A stretch of DNA of 46,832 nucleotides. Origin: Crocosphaera sp. (GTDB lineage: Bacteria > Cyanobacteriota > Cyanobacteriia > Cyanobacteriales > Microcystaceae). The position numbers and the translations under genes are program-made. Below, one piece after another: positions 27,208-35,976 of the stretch. The DNA is taken from positions 1 to 46,832 of the forward strand of contig NZ_JASJEB010000123.1 of NCBI RefSeq assembly GCF_030064895.1, written 5' to 3'. Numbering within the stretch: position 1 is the stretch's first letter; each line of letters begins with the position of its first letter. Under the pieces are notes generated by a model that did no database searches, was not told where the DNA came from, and worked only from the letters and a program-made list of their open reading frames with translations.

Positions 27208-27423
27208 TTGTGTATAATCATTTTGAGCAACTTTTCTTGCTACCAAACTCCGAACATAAGGAAACCAGATCCGAACATTACCAACAAAAATAAGGGATTA
27301 TTGGGGCTTAAATATCCTGCAATAAATCACGACATTAATAAGATTTTTCATAAGCAGCTATTTTATTCTATTGTTTATTGCGATCGCCCCCCAGATAAAA
27401 GAACATCGAATCTATTTCTTGAA

Positions 27424-27456
27424 CCCACGCACATTTCTGTGCGTGGGTTTTTCTTT
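27424..27456 (+). terminator. Second terminator, inverted copy of the first
   Basis: CCCACGCACA and TGTGCGTGGG pair around TTTC, followed by TTTTTCTTTT. The core is the exact reverse complement of the hairpin at 27181-27200. It closes a 220-base stretch without a supported gene that contains TATAAT at 27213-27218, so a short RNA is possible. Confidence 0.75.
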
Positions 27457-27476
27457 TGGGACACGAACTTCGCTTA

Positions 27477-27650
27477 TCAAGATTTATCGTAAGTCTTGTT
27501 CAAGTCATCAACTACTTTGCCAGTCACTTTTGCATTAATACTTTTCACCGCTACAAGAATATCATCCAACTTAGATAAATAAGCTACTATGAGACACATC
27601 CAGACAAAGACCACAAAAACACAAAAAGAAGTTAGAATCGTAATAATCAT
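27477..27650 (-). CDS. Small single-pass membrane protein
   Basis: 57 residues from ATG 27650 (AAGAG upstream); a TTG six codons earlier is possible. A strong hydrophobic segment IITILTSFCVFVVFVWMCLI at the N-terminus is followed by a helical tail. Size and position inside a phage block recall holin-like or small accessory proteins, but there is no family match. It is divergent from the connector gene. Confidence 0.45.
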   Translation of the reverse strand: MIITILTSFCVFVVFVWMCLIVAYLSKLDDILVAVKSINAKVTGKVVDDLNKTYDKS

Positions 27651-27686
27651 AGCACTCTTAATATTCAAATATTTTAATTGTACCTT

Positions 27687-28322
27687 ATGCCTAAATACCT
27701 CCCTACGGAACAGGCAGTTTCTAGGTTATCTTTAGATAAAATTGCCGTAGATACTTCGTATGAACTTGACAGCATCATTTCTCAAATAGAGCAAATTGTT
27801 GATGCTGAATTAGAGCAAAGTTTTGGACTAGAAGAATGTATTGATATTAGCCAGCCTAATTATGCAGGGGTTATTAAGTTAGAAAATAGTCCTGTTAAGA
27901 CGGTTCTTACTGTAGAAAGGATTGTCTTCAAACAATTAAAGCAAACTCCAGAAGCGATCGCAGCAAGAAAGAACGGTGAAGAAACAGGGAATGATTATGT
28001 AACTGAAAATTTCACTTGGAATGAATCAAATCAGATTAAGGTACCCTCTCGTTGGAGTAAATACCGTATTGCTTACCTCGCCGGATATCCTGTTCCAGAT
28101 GTTGTAATTAATGCTGTTTATGATATTCTGAAACTACATTTAATCAATAAGGAAAGTAGTTTAAATTGGTTGCATGAACCCACCAAGGATAAAACATCTT
28201 TATCTTTACCTGGGGGCATATCAGGAACAGCAAAATTAAGCGAAACTGGACATAAAACTCAGTTAGAACGCTTGCTGGCAACTGTTAAGAAAACTTATGG
28301 TAAAAACGGTTTTTATTTTTAA
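27687..28322 (+). CDS. Phage head-tail connector (adaptor)-like protein
   Basis: 211 residues from ATG 27687 (the TTG at 27678 is less likely). The pattern fits gp6-type adaptors: PTEQAVSRLSLDK, a long helix with ELDSIISQIEQIVDAELEQS, then strands and VPSRWSKYRIAYLAGYPVPD followed by a helix VVINAVYDILKLHL. The overlap of its stop with the portal start (TAATG at 28320-28324) supports the role. Adaptors join portal to tail in tailed phages. Confidence 0.6.
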   Translation: MPKYLPTEQAVSRLSLDKIAVDTSYELDSIISQIEQIVDAELEQSFGLEECIDISQPNYAGVIKLENSPVKTVLTVERIVFKQLKQTPEAIAARKNGEETGNDYVTENFTWNESNQIKVPSRWSKYRIAYLAGYPVPDVVINAVYDILKLHLINKESSLNWLHEPTKDKTSLSLPGGISGTAKLSETGHKTQLERLLATVKKTYGKNGFYF

Positions 28323-29674
28323 TGGCACGTAGAAAAAGAAAAAAAAGAAGAAATACTGCTATTATTCCCAGAAATACGGAGTTGGCTTCGCCCAAAGAAA
28401 CTCTTAGTTTTTTCGATACCGCATTAGTCCGGCACGTACAAACATTGCAAGAATTGAGTTTTAATTCTTGCAACTTTGAAGACGATCCTGAATGCCCTAA
28501 AAGGTTAACTCCAGAAGGATTAATTGCTCTAAGTCGCGATTTGTTGGTGAAACGGGCCGTTACGAAGATTGCTAAAGGGGTGGCCAAGATGCCTTGGATT
28601 ATTAAGCCTCCTTCTGACGCTGATATCAAATCTCCTGAAGTCATAAAGACTATAAAAAAACTCACCAATAGCTTAGCTCAACCTTGGATTGGGACAGGTA
28701 CTTCAACTTACTTTGGATATATTCAGTCTGTTGTGACTGATTTAGTCCAATTTGGAGAATCTGCATCAGAAAAAATCATGGATGATAAGGATGATCGCCT
28801 GTTTTGGCTTGCACCTTTCCCATACCATTTATGCCTATTCAATCGAGGTTGGCAGCCTCATAAAGCTGGTCTGTCCCCTATTCTTTGGAGTCCTCACCCA
28901 GACTTTCTAGAAAATTGTTTAATCTCTTCTGGAAACTATCCTCAAAGCAAAAGCAATTATCCCTTGGTTCCACATTACTATGGTGACACAGCCGTTGTTT
29001 ACAATTCAGATTGTACTTCTTACAATATCGCTCCCGATTCTCCTTTACAAAGAGTTTATGACTTTTTGCTCCTCGGAGAATGGCACGACTTAGGCCGATT
29101 TAGAAGAAAGACAGTTCGGGATGCCACTAAGAAAGAGATAATCTCCCTATTAGGAGATATGACTGAGGAGAGATTCAAGGAATTTAAACAAGCATGGGAA
29201 GACAGGATTGAAAAACAGAAAAAACAGCCAATAGTCCGAGGGGAAGTTAAAGCTGTTAGTCTGGCAGGGAAAAATGATGCAGAGCTTTATCCCCAGTATA
29301 CGGATTTTTTGATCGGTATAATTGGTCTTGGCTTCGATCTGTCAAGGCGAGATATGAACCTTATTGAACGTGACAATAGGGCAACAGCCGGAGTCGCAGC
29401 AACGGCAACCTTTCAGGACGCGATTCTTCCTTTTGCATTGGGGGTACAAGGGGTCATGAATCAACAAGTAGTGACTCCCTCTGCTCCTGGATATAAATAT
29501 CAATTAGTTGACCTTGAACCTCGTTCTGAGAAAGAAGAAGCTGATCGCTCTACTACTTTGTACCAAGGTGGTATCATGACTCAAAATGAAGCTCGGGAAA
29601 GTGTTGGATTAGAACCTGTCCCAGATGGCGATCGCTTTTTTGATCAGCAAAATTATGCAGAAAATATTCAATAA
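28322..29674 (+). CDS. Phage portal protein (HK97-like)
   Basis: 450 residues. Portal features: a basic N-terminus, LTPEGLIALSRDLLVKRAVT, KIAKGVAKMPW, a central long helix (FKEFKQAWEDRIEKQKKQPI), GIIGLGFDLSRRDMNLIERD and the family's C-terminal signature GGIMTQNEARESVGLEPVPD. The portal is the 12-mer ring through which DNA is packed; it normally lies between terminase and capsid genes, neither of which is present here. The ATG overlaps the connector stop. Confidence 0.8.
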   Translation: MARRKRKKRRNTAIIPRNTELASPKETLSFFDTALVRHVQTLQELSFNSCNFEDDPECPKRLTPEGLIALSRDLLVKRAVTKIAKGVAKMPWIIKPPSDADIKSPEVIKTIKKLTNSLAQPWIGTGTSTYFGYIQSVVTDLVQFGESASEKIMDDKDDRLFWLAPFPYHLCLFNRGWQPHKAGLSPILWSPHPDFLENCLISSGNYPQSKSNYPLVPHYYGDTAVVYNSDCTSYNIAPDSPLQRVYDFLLLGEWHDLGRFRRKTVRDATKKEIISLLGDMTEERFKEFKQAWEDRIEKQKKQPIVRGEVKAVSLAGKNDAELYPQYTDFLIGIIGLGFDLSRRDMNLIERDNRATAGVAATATFQDAILPFALGVQGVMNQQVVTPSAPGYKYQLVDLEPRSEKEEADRSTTLYQGGIMTQNEARESVGLEPVPDGDRFFDQQNYAENIQ

Positions 29675-29688
29675 AGAAAAGTAAACAA

Positions 29689-29895
29689 GTGGTCTATTTC
29701 AACAAATGTCGTGGGTATATTGGGCAATGGCCTTGCCCAAAAAAAGATAAATGTTATCGATATTTAGCTCCTGCTGATATATTTCAAGAATATTTAGATC
29801 CCACTCAAGAACCTTTTACCTCAAACGATGATGGTTGTCTCGCTTTTTGGGATGATCAAGATATTCCGCAAATATCAAAAGTTAATTATGAATAA
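29689..29895 (+). CDS. Small Cys-containing protein after portal
   Basis: 68 residues from GTG 29689, 15 bases after the portal stop. Five Cys (CRGYIGQWPCPKKDKCYRYL and a later GCLAF) suggest a metal or disulfide knot. Not recognised. Same strand and tight spacing place it in the portal operon; the next gene starts 10 bases on. Confidence 0.55.
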   Translation: MVYFNKCRGYIGQWPCPKKDKCYRYLAPADIFQEYLDPTQEPFTSNDDGCLAFWDDQDIPQISKVNYE

Positions 29896-29904
29896 GCGAT
29901 CGCA

Positions 29905-30474
29905 ATGACTAATTTAATTTTAGACCCGTCGCATACAGGGGGGTTAACTATTTCCCATCCTGACAAAATTGTTAATATTACAATACCTTTAAATGATGAT
30001 GGAAGGTTCCCTATGATGTGGCAAACTATGATGGTCGTTCCCGAGGATGAAATGATTCATTTCATCCCAGAGTCTTCTGACGTGACTATTCAAGGATCAA
30101 ATATTTTGACCCCAACTCAGATAGGGTTAGTTCAAAATCAAAACGGAGAAAATATTTGGAAGGTAACGGCCTTTGAAAAAGAATCAAGAACTAAAATTAT
30201 TCAAGAAACTTTATCTGAAGATAAAACTTTAATTAGTGGCGATCCAACTTGGCAGTGTCTAACTCCTATCGCAGATGGAGTATCAGTTATTTTATCCAAT
30301 ACCCCCAACGACGAATTCATACTTTTGAATGGGAGTATTAATAGAAGTCTTAGTGTTAAAAAGTCAGACGGAACTTTGTTCTTTGATATGAACACAGATA
30401 CTAAATTTGCTTGGCTTAAACGAGCAGATACAGAGTGGAAAATCTTGCTTTTACAAGGTTTTGTTACGAGCTAA
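29905..30474 (+). CDS. Putative virion protein with two beta modules
   Basis: 189 residues. Two copies of a beta module common in phage tail and virion proteins are visible. The first runs from INIT-like strands (VNITIPLNDDGRFPM) to GENIWKVTAF; the second from SVILSNTPNDEFILLNGSIN to DTEWKILLLQGF. The module has a strand, a hydrophobic N-x-P-type turn, a GSN-type loop and a closing Trp strand. No enzymatic motif. Co-directional with the portal gene. Confidence 0.55.
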   Translation: MTNLILDPSHTGGLTISHPDKIVNITIPLNDDGRFPMMWQTMMVVPEDEMIHFIPESSDVTIQGSNILTPTQIGLVQNQNGENIWKVTAFEKESRTKIIQETLSEDKTLISGDPTWQCLTPIADGVSVILSNTPNDEFILLNGSINRSLSVKKSDGTLFFDMNTDTKFAWLKRADTEWKILLLQGFVTS

Positions 30475-30640
30475 TTAAGGTTTAGTTATATGTATTAATA
30501 TGGTTAATGGCTTAAAGTAAAAATGGTTATCTTTTTGATTGATTTTTCCAAAAGATAATCAAAAAGATAACAAATAAAGAGGGATAAAAGTTTAATAAAT
30601 TCCCAATTGTAAAATCTTTTTCAGAAAAACTAATAATTCC

Positions 30641-31393
30641 ATGTTTCGAGAATTAAACAGCCTCAATAAAAGCCCTTGGCTGGATGTTGATGACCATCTA
30701 CTTTTGACTCTAACTCATTATCAAAAATGGCTAAAAGTGGACACTTCGCAAAAAGCCATTGATATCATACTTCCCATTACTCTCCCCGTAGGATTTTATG
30801 CGATCGTAGAAAATACTGGCTCTAATCGAGTTAACTTCAAGTTAGTTGTAAACGCAACCTATGAAGGGATTTTTGACTATATAGGACAACAAAATGGTGG
30901 AGTCCATATTTTGTATGAAGGAGGAGAAAACAATACTTGGCGATCGCATGGATTACAAGGGGAACTGACTCTAGACTCCTTGAGTGATGTCTTCGCGAAC
31001 AAGCAGGTACTCCAACAAACCCCAGGGAATAAAATTTTTACTTATGTCCCTGGTTCTGGGTTTGTATTTTTGCCAGATGTCCCCTACAGTATCCCTAAAA
31101 ATATTAATACTAATTACGCCATTGATCCGAAGGATCATGGCAAAGAGTTTTTGGTTGACACAACATCTGGACAAATTGATATTTTTGTTACTCATACCAC
31201 AGATACGGGTATCATACCTGGTTGGACAGGAAGATTCAAGAATATAGGCTCCAACAAGGTTTTTTTTGATACAGTATCAGGTAACAATTTTGTTGGAAGT
31301 AACAGTCATTATTTGGAGCCAGGGAAGCACATTGATCTTCGATACTTAGATGAAGCTCAATGGGTATATTACGGAGACTTAACCGATGTTTAA
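30641..31393 (+). CDS. Putative virion/tail fibre protein with two beta modules
   Basis: 250 residues. Module 1: KAIDIILPITLPVGFYAIVE, NTGSNRVNFKLVV; module 2: YAIDPKDHGKEFLVD, FKNIGSNKVFFDTVSG, SHYLEPGKHIDLRYLDEAQW, VYYGDLTDV. The closing W-V-Y-Y-G-D strand is the usual end of this phage module. Its stop overlaps the next gene by eight bases, so the two are coupled. Confidence 0.55.
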   Translation: MFRELNSLNKSPWLDVDDHLLLTLTHYQKWLKVDTSQKAIDIILPITLPVGFYAIVENTGSNRVNFKLVVNATYEGIFDYIGQQNGGVHILYEGGENNTWRSHGLQGELTLDSLSDVFANKQVLQQTPGNKIFTYVPGSGFVFLPDVPYSIPKNINTNYAIDPKDHGKEFLVDTTSGQIDIFVTHTTDTGIIPGWTGRFKNIGSNKVFFDTVSGNNFVGSNSHYLEPGKHIDLRYLDEAQWVYYGDLTDV

Positions 31394-32249
31394 CTATCCA
31401 GTGGTTTTTGGGCAGAATCCATCAGGATCAGAATTGTATACTGTTTGGTATATCGACCCAGAAGGATCAATCCAGTATAGGTACTATGCGGAGCCTGTGC
31501 GTCTTGAGGTAGATAACAATACAATTACACCTATTCGACTGACTACAGGAGAATCCTTACCCAGTTTCTCTGGTAGTGGAGGGGGAGGTGGGTTTGGAAA
31601 TGGTGGTAGTAGTATAGTTAGTGGGGGTAGTGGTGGGACAAGAGTTTGGCTTGATACAGGAGGGAATTGGGAAGGAATATTTACTAATATTCCCCCTATT
31701 GAATATTCAATCTTTTGTACACAATTAACTATTTTTGGAGGCCAGTCCATTGGGGTTCCTTACTATTTAAAGTTAGTAGGAGAAGCGTTAATGGTTGATT
31801 CCTCTAATGGGCAGATTGTTCGCCCTATCTTTTGGGGGACTGTGATAGAAGCACCTGGCCCATTTCGGGCGATCGCAGCTTATCCCGATGATAAACAAAT
31901 CGTTACTTTTGTGAAGCATGGACTTCAAATTGATGTTGATTTATTGCCAACAGAAACAAAGTATATATCGAATACTTTCTTTTCAACGCCTCCATCTGGG
32001 ACAGAAAGTTTGATTTTTGATAGCTATCCTTTAATTGTTACTGGAGATGATTATTTTCTAAAAGATATAAAAATACTTCATCAAACAATTTGGAGAAAGG
32101 ATGAAAACGAAGAAACTAAGGTCGAAATAATTACGCCACCTTTATGCACAATGACTGTTAGAGATGGACTCGGAACAGTCATTGCAATTAGGCAATTTCT
32201 GGGCAGTCCAGAAATTCTTGTCAATAATGATGAGAGTCCCCCATATTAG
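31386..32249 (+). CDS. Putative virion protein with Gly-rich linker
   Basis: 287 residues, starting inside the end of the previous gene. N-terminal strands FNYPVVFGQNPSGSELYTVW are followed by a flexible linker (GSGGGGGFGNGGSS around residue 60) and a beta-rich C-terminal domain with WGTVIEAPGPFRAIAAYPDD. Not recognised, but linker and position suggest a fibre or tip subunit. It overlaps the convergent 71-aa gene by four bases. Confidence 0.5.
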   Translation: MFNYPVVFGQNPSGSELYTVWYIDPEGSIQYRYYAEPVRLEVDNNTITPIRLTTGESLPSFSGSGGGGGFGNGGSSIVSGGSGGTRVWLDTGGNWEGIFTNIPPIEYSIFCTQLTIFGGQSIGVPYYLKLVGEALMVDSSNGQIVRPIFWGTVIEAPGPFRAIAAYPDDKQIVTFVKHGLQIDVDLLPTETKYISNTFFSTPPSGTESLIFDSYPLIVTGDDYFLKDIKILHQTIWRKDENEETKVEIITPPLCTMTVRDGLGTVIAIRQFLGSPEILVNNDESPPY

Positions 32250-32461
32250 GAAGGGGGAGGATCTCCGACATTATAAACTCCATCCACTTCTCCCCAAATT
32301 CTGTCTTCAAAATCTCCAAATAAGTCTACATCAACCCCTATTCCCTTCAGTAGATAACTTTGCCGTATTGACACACCTGAGATGTAGAAATCTCCTGTGT
32401 TTGAATTTGTGTCATTCTGTGATGCTTTCTGCTGTTTTGTTCTAATAATAATAGCTGACAT
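32246..32461 (-). CDS. Small protein at the end of the minus-strand virion operon
   Basis: 71 residues. TTAGGAGAC upstream of the ATG is a good ribosome site. No family recognised; a hydrophilic N-terminus and a beta-like VDVDLFGDFEDRIWGEVDG. It follows the 321-aa gene by eight bases, so it belongs to that operon, and converges with the gene at 31386. Confidence 0.55.
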   Translation of the reverse strand: MSAIIIRTKQQKASQNDTNSNTGDFYISGVSIRQSYLLKGIGVDVDLFGDFEDRIWGEVDGVYNVGDPPPS

Positions 32462-32469
32462 AATGTCTC

Positions 32470-33435
32470 CTAAAACATATCTATTAACATAGCGTTATTC
32501 CCAATCCCTCCCCCTAACCAGACTCGTGTAATGCCGAAATTAGAACGCATTTCTGTCCATTGACCAATATCGACGTTATTGTGTCCTGATATGACAAAAG
32601 GATGATAACCTCTACGCCCTAAAGGGTTAGGGCATTCCTTGTTGCCTTTCATGAAAGTACCCCACTGTGAAGCTGTTCCTGCCTCGCCTTCGTAAAAAAA
32701 CATAGGCAAAGCATCTGGATTATTAGTCAGCCTGTTAATCATGCCATGATATCCTCTGGAAAAGGGGTTTTGGTTTGAGACGGCATCGTAAGTCCCTCTT
32801 GGTTTGTGAACCATTAAATAGTCCATGCCGGTATGTAATCCGGCTGCATTCGCGTTGTTCTTAAAGGCAGAACTAACTGTAAATTCATCACCAGCACGAA
32901 ACCAAATGTCATTAGTACCAAGATGCTTCATGACAAAATCTTCCATCGGCGCATCCCATCTGTTCAAACCGATGTACGCGCAATAAGCATCGCTTGGATG
33001 TGATTGAGTAAGAAAACCATAATGCCCCCCATCCATTGTTTCTACAGGAGAGGCAAAAGGACACCTAATGTAAAATCCTCCTGCATCCTCTTTACAACTA
33101 ACCCATAAAAGAGATTCATTACCGTTATTATCGTAAGGAACCTTTTTGATCGGAGGAGATAATGTCGTGTTTGTCCCGTAAAAGTCGCCTTGGATATCAA
33201 TGTTTCCAGATAGATCGTCAGAAAATTTTACCCAAGTTTTGTGGGTTGCATTGTTGGGACGAGTTCCTTCTGCTATCAAATAGTTTGCACTATTAATTTG
33301 ATCATTGATTACCCATCCTCCATTTAATAGCGTTTGTGCTATGTGATTAAGAATTTCAGTTCCTGTTGTTACAGGGATGCCTGGATATCCAAACTCTCTT
33401 GTGCCATTGAGAAACTTATAGTTGTCAAATACCAT
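32470..33435 (-). CDS. Phage virion-like protein, 321 aa
   Basis: Start taken at ATG 33435, one base after the upstream stop; longer frames run into the neighbouring gene. The protein reads TREFGYPGIPVTTGTEILNH, LNGGWVINDQINSANYLI, KFSDDLSGNIDIQGDFYGTN and GGHYGFLTQSHPSDAYCAYI, a pattern seen in phage virion proteins that wrap or tip tails. Aromatic and Gly rich, no enzymatic motif. Exact role not recognised. Confidence 0.55.
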   Translation of the reverse strand: MVFDNYKFLNGTREFGYPGIPVTTGTEILNHIAQTLLNGGWVINDQINSANYLIAEGTRPNNATHKTWVKFSDDLSGNIDIQGDFYGTNTTLSPPIKKVPYDNNGNESLLWVSCKEDAGGFYIRCPFASPVETMDGGHYGFLTQSHPSDAYCAYIGLNRWDAPMEDFVMKHLGTNDIWFRAGDEFTVSSAFKNNANAAGLHTGMDYLMVHKPRGTYDAVSNQNPFSRGYHGMINRLTNNPDALPMFFYEGEAGTASQWGTFMKGNKECPNPLGRRGYHPFVISGHNNVDIGQWTEMRSNFGITRVWLGGGIGNNAMLIDMF

Positions 33436-33436
33436 T

Positions 33437-34942
33437 TTAATAACTCCCGTAGGTTTTAATAAGCCAATTTTCAGTAGAAACTGAGGCTTCAATCTCTGCT
33501 GCTTTTTCGGTTTTTTGGTCTAATCTTAATAGCGTATTGACGCTATTCTCTCCTTGTATTTCTTCAATAACAAGTCCATATTCACCATCACTATTATTAA
33601 TGATATCCTTCTTAAATCCTGGAGTGTAAGGTGGAAGTTGTATTTTTTTATCTGCTCCGTTCGGATCTAGCATTTGCCTTTGTTTATCTGCAATTGTCAA
33701 AATCTTATCTTCATTTAAAATCTCCTCGTTGATTTCTCCTTGCCCAAAAACCTCGCTATTAAGTAATAGAATACCCCAGGTATTTGATGTTTTTATCAGT
33801 TGGTATAATTTTCCTAATCCAACCAATTTTAGCTCTGTCCCCGATAGATTAGTTACATTCCCTTGAACTTCTATTGTATGGTGATTAAGACTTAAATAAA
33901 CATAATCCCCGTTGCTATAGGGGAGATCGTTGGACACGGTTAAAATTCTCGGGTCAGAATTACTAAAAAATAATATTTGTCCTTTGTCTTTTCCCTTTAT
34001 TTCGTATTCATAGTTTTCCGCTAAAGTCCCATAAAATTCAATATTTCTGATAAAAAAAGTTCCGCCTTCTGTTGATTTATCGATGATTCTAAAATAACGA
34101 TAATGCCCTTGATTAAAGGTCGGTGTGAGCGATCGCCAGTGATAGTTATCTTCTTGACTGCTTTCTTCATTTAGCAAGGGGAACCAGACTATTCCATTCA
34201 TTGAAGCTTCTACAGATAAAAGTCTCTTGGTATTGACTTCAATTTTTATTAAGGAAGGAGACACTATTTTGTCTTCTTTTATCTCAATTTGAATATAATT
34301 CCCTTCTGCTGCTTGAAAAATAGAGCTAGACGTGGAGCGACTACTTAAATTTAATGGAGATGTTAAGGTAGTATTAGTGCTAACAGTAATCTTATTGCTT
34401 GATTGGGGATTGCTATAAGGAGTTGTATTCCCATCTGTTCCCAGATAGTAGAATATTCCGTTAGTATCTCCATCACTAACATAACCACTTAAGTCTGTTG
34501 TAGTACCTACAGACGGTTGTACAATTTCCGACTTTGCTCCTCCTCCCCCTCCACCAAAGGTGTCCAGCGTCCACTGATTATCCCCATAACTTCTGAGAAC
34601 ATATTTTTGTTCAGAGATTAAAGTACCAATACCGTTAAATTTTGTGATTTCTGCTAAATTTTCTGGTAAAACTTCTATGTTGCCTTGCCCCCTAAGAGCA
34701 AGGATCATGTAATCTCCGCTTTTAAAGTCCCCTGTATTGTTAGGAAGAAAAAAGTTTTTGGTGTCAGTATTAGTAAAGTTGATAATTCCATTCCTATTGG
34801 AAATATCTAAGATGTAATCGGTTGATTCCTCTTTTAAAGTTGGGGTAAAAATAGGTTGTCCGGCTGCTTCTGCTTGATCAATAAGATTGTTAGAATTGCG
34901 ATCAAGTTGTTGTATTGGGTTGTAGTGAAATATTGTAGCCAT
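33437..34942 (-). CDS. Putative tail fibre protein with repeated beta modules
   Basis: 501 residues from ATG 34942, which overlaps the previous stop (TGATG). Three related beta modules are seen: FLPNNTGDFKSGDYMILALR to SYGDNQWTLDTFGGGGGG; YEIKGKDKGQILFFSNSDPR to TSNTWGILLL; and ILTIADKQRQMLDPNG onwards to ENWLIKTYGSY. A discoidin-like middle part (residues ~190-300, SSSIFQAAEGNYIQIEI, HYRYFRIID) may bind a surface sugar. This fits a receptor-binding fibre; that is inference. Confidence 0.6.
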   Translation of the reverse strand: MATIFHYNPIQQLDRNSNNLIDQAEAAGQPIFTPTLKEESTDYILDISNRNGIINFTNTDTKNFFLPNNTGDFKSGDYMILALRGQGNIEVLPENLAEITKFNGIGTLISEQKYVLRSYGDNQWTLDTFGGGGGGAKSEIVQPSVGTTTDLSGYVSDGDTNGIFYYLGTDGNTTPYSNPQSSNKITVSTNTTLTSPLNLSSRSTSSSIFQAAEGNYIQIEIKEDKIVSPSLIKIEVNTKRLLSVEASMNGIVWFPLLNEESSQEDNYHWRSLTPTFNQGHYRYFRIIDKSTEGGTFFIRNIEFYGTLAENYEYEIKGKDKGQILFFSNSDPRILTVSNDLPYSNGDYVYLSLNHHTIEVQGNVTNLSGTELKLVGLGKLYQLIKTSNTWGILLLNSEVFGQGEINEEILNEDKILTIADKQRQMLDPNGADKKIQLPPYTPGFKKDIINNSDGEYGLVIEEIQGENSVNTLLRLDQKTEKAAEIEASVSTENWLIKTYGSY

Positions 34943-35163
34943 CAATCAATTTTTAATAATGTGTCTGGAGACATATCAAAAGCTGAGCCTACTCGCGATC
35001 GCCTCAATAACGAGCGAAAAGCAAAAGGGTTTTTCTTGTTTTCAGCAAGAATTAAAGTTAGAGCGCGATTGTTAAATCGTACTTTGGTTCCTATTTCTGT
35101 AGCAGGGACAGGCTGCCCTTTACTGACAAGAGGAGATGATTGTATGGGGAAAATTGAAGCCAT
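34942..35163 (-). CDS. Small protein, first gene of minus-strand virion operon
   Basis: 73 residues, basic C-terminal half (FNNRALTLILAENKKNPFAF, RSLLRRSRVG). Not recognised; possibly a small tail or head accessory. Its stop overlaps the next start, so translation is coupled. Confidence 0.5.
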   Translation of the reverse strand: MASIFPIQSSPLVSKGQPVPATEIGTKVRFNNRALTLILAENKKNPFAFRSLLRRSRVGSAFDMSPDTLLKID

Positions 35164-35282
35164 TTATTATTTAACGATTTTTTTTATGAGATTTATTATA
35201 TATAAACATAATCAATTTTTTCAACAATGTTTCTAGGTGTCATTTCATTTATCATTTAATGTGTTCATATCTAGGGCAGTCT

Positions 35283-35588
35283 TTATACTCCTAAATCTAA
35301 TTTTAACTGACCTGGACTAATATTTCCTCGTTTTCCTGTGTGCTTATGAAGATGACAAGCACTGCACAAAGCTATGAGGTTAGATAGATCGTTATTGGAA
35401 GGATCGTAATCGCTATGGTGTACAGTCAAGGTTAATTTAGCTTTTAGAGATTTGTCTTTTATGATGTGTTTAAGATAGTTGGGAGGGAAACATTCTAGCC
35501 CACACCGTTGACAAGTCCATTCAGCTTTTTCTTTAACCTCTAAGGCTATTTCCTCCCAATTATCAGGATATCTATCTCGGTTTCTCAT
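35283..35588 (-). CDS. HNH endonuclease
   Basis: 101 residues from ATG 35588 (MRNRDRYPDNW); upstream codons are AT-rich leader. The HNH fold is clear: WTCQRCGLECFPP, then LTVHHSDYDPSNNDLSNLIA and LCSACHLHKH, with the two CxxC zinc knuckles and the His-His catalytic pair. Small HNH enzymes next to portal genes often help packaging in HK97-like phages; here it sits at the edge of the block. Confidence 0.85.
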   Translation of the reverse strand: MRNRDRYPDNWEEIALEVKEKAEWTCQRCGLECFPPNYLKHIIKDKSLKAKLTLTVHHSDYDPSNNDLSNLIALCSACHLHKHTGKRGNISPGQLKLDLGV

Positions 35589-35681
35589 TTTCAGGTTAAA
35601 TGTAAATATTATTCTCTTAAAACTTATTCCTATTTTATCTTTTTTTGAGTAAAATGTATACAAAATAAAGAGGGAATCAAT

Positions 35682-35846
35682 ATGGAAATAAATTTAACAT
35701 CGGAACAAATCCATTATTTAAAATTTTTAGTATTAAAAGGGATTGCTGATGCCAAACAAGCAGAAGAAAAGGATATCCAACACATATATGAGGAAATTCT
35801 TCTGGAGTTAGATAAGGGAGTTAAAGAAGGAAATCATCTCAATTAA
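35682..35846 (+). CDS. Small hypothetical protein, 54 aa
   Basis: ATG 35682 is preceded by AAAGAGGGAA at 35667-35676. The product starts MEINLTSEQIHYLKFLVLKG and continues as an acidic helix (IQHIYEEILLELDKGVKEGN). Not recognised. It is divergent from the HNH gene, and its end is six bases from a MITE-like element. Confidence 0.5.
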   Translation: MEINLTSEQIHYLKFLVLKGIADAKQAEEKDIQHIYEEILLELDKGVKEGNHLN

Positions 35847-35852
35847 AGTTGT

Positions 35853-35954
35853 TATAGCCGTACACAAATTAGTTAGGACATTTTTCATATCTTTAGGTCA
35901 TTGCGAGGTACGAGAAATCTCTTTAACGTCGTAACCATAATGCGTACTGCTATA
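35853..35954. mobile_element. MITE-like element, 102 bp
   Basis: TATAGCCGTACACAAATTAG (35853) and, from the other end read on the minus strand, TATAGCAGTACGCATTATGG are imperfect terminal inverted repeats that continue as GTTAGGACA / GTTACGACG. Inside is a GTCATTGCGAGG repeat (35897-35926). No coding capacity. The TATAG ends suggest a TA-target element of the IS630 type; that is inference. Confidence 0.55.
35897..35926 (+). repeat. Dispersed repeat, copy 3
   Basis: GTCATTGCGAGGTACGAGAA then ATCTCTTTAA, inside the MITE-like element; relatives at 12021-12049 and 16592-16619. Confidence 0.5.
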
Positions 35955-35976
35955 GTTTGAAGCAAAAATATAGCGA

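Noticed and set aside
27205-27492. 95-codon plus-strand frame
   Set aside because: It runs through the second terminator hairpin, has no ribosome site, and gives an unlikely protein.
34856-35236. 126-codon plus-strand frame
   Set aside because: It is antisense to two coupled minus-strand virion genes and has no supporting features.
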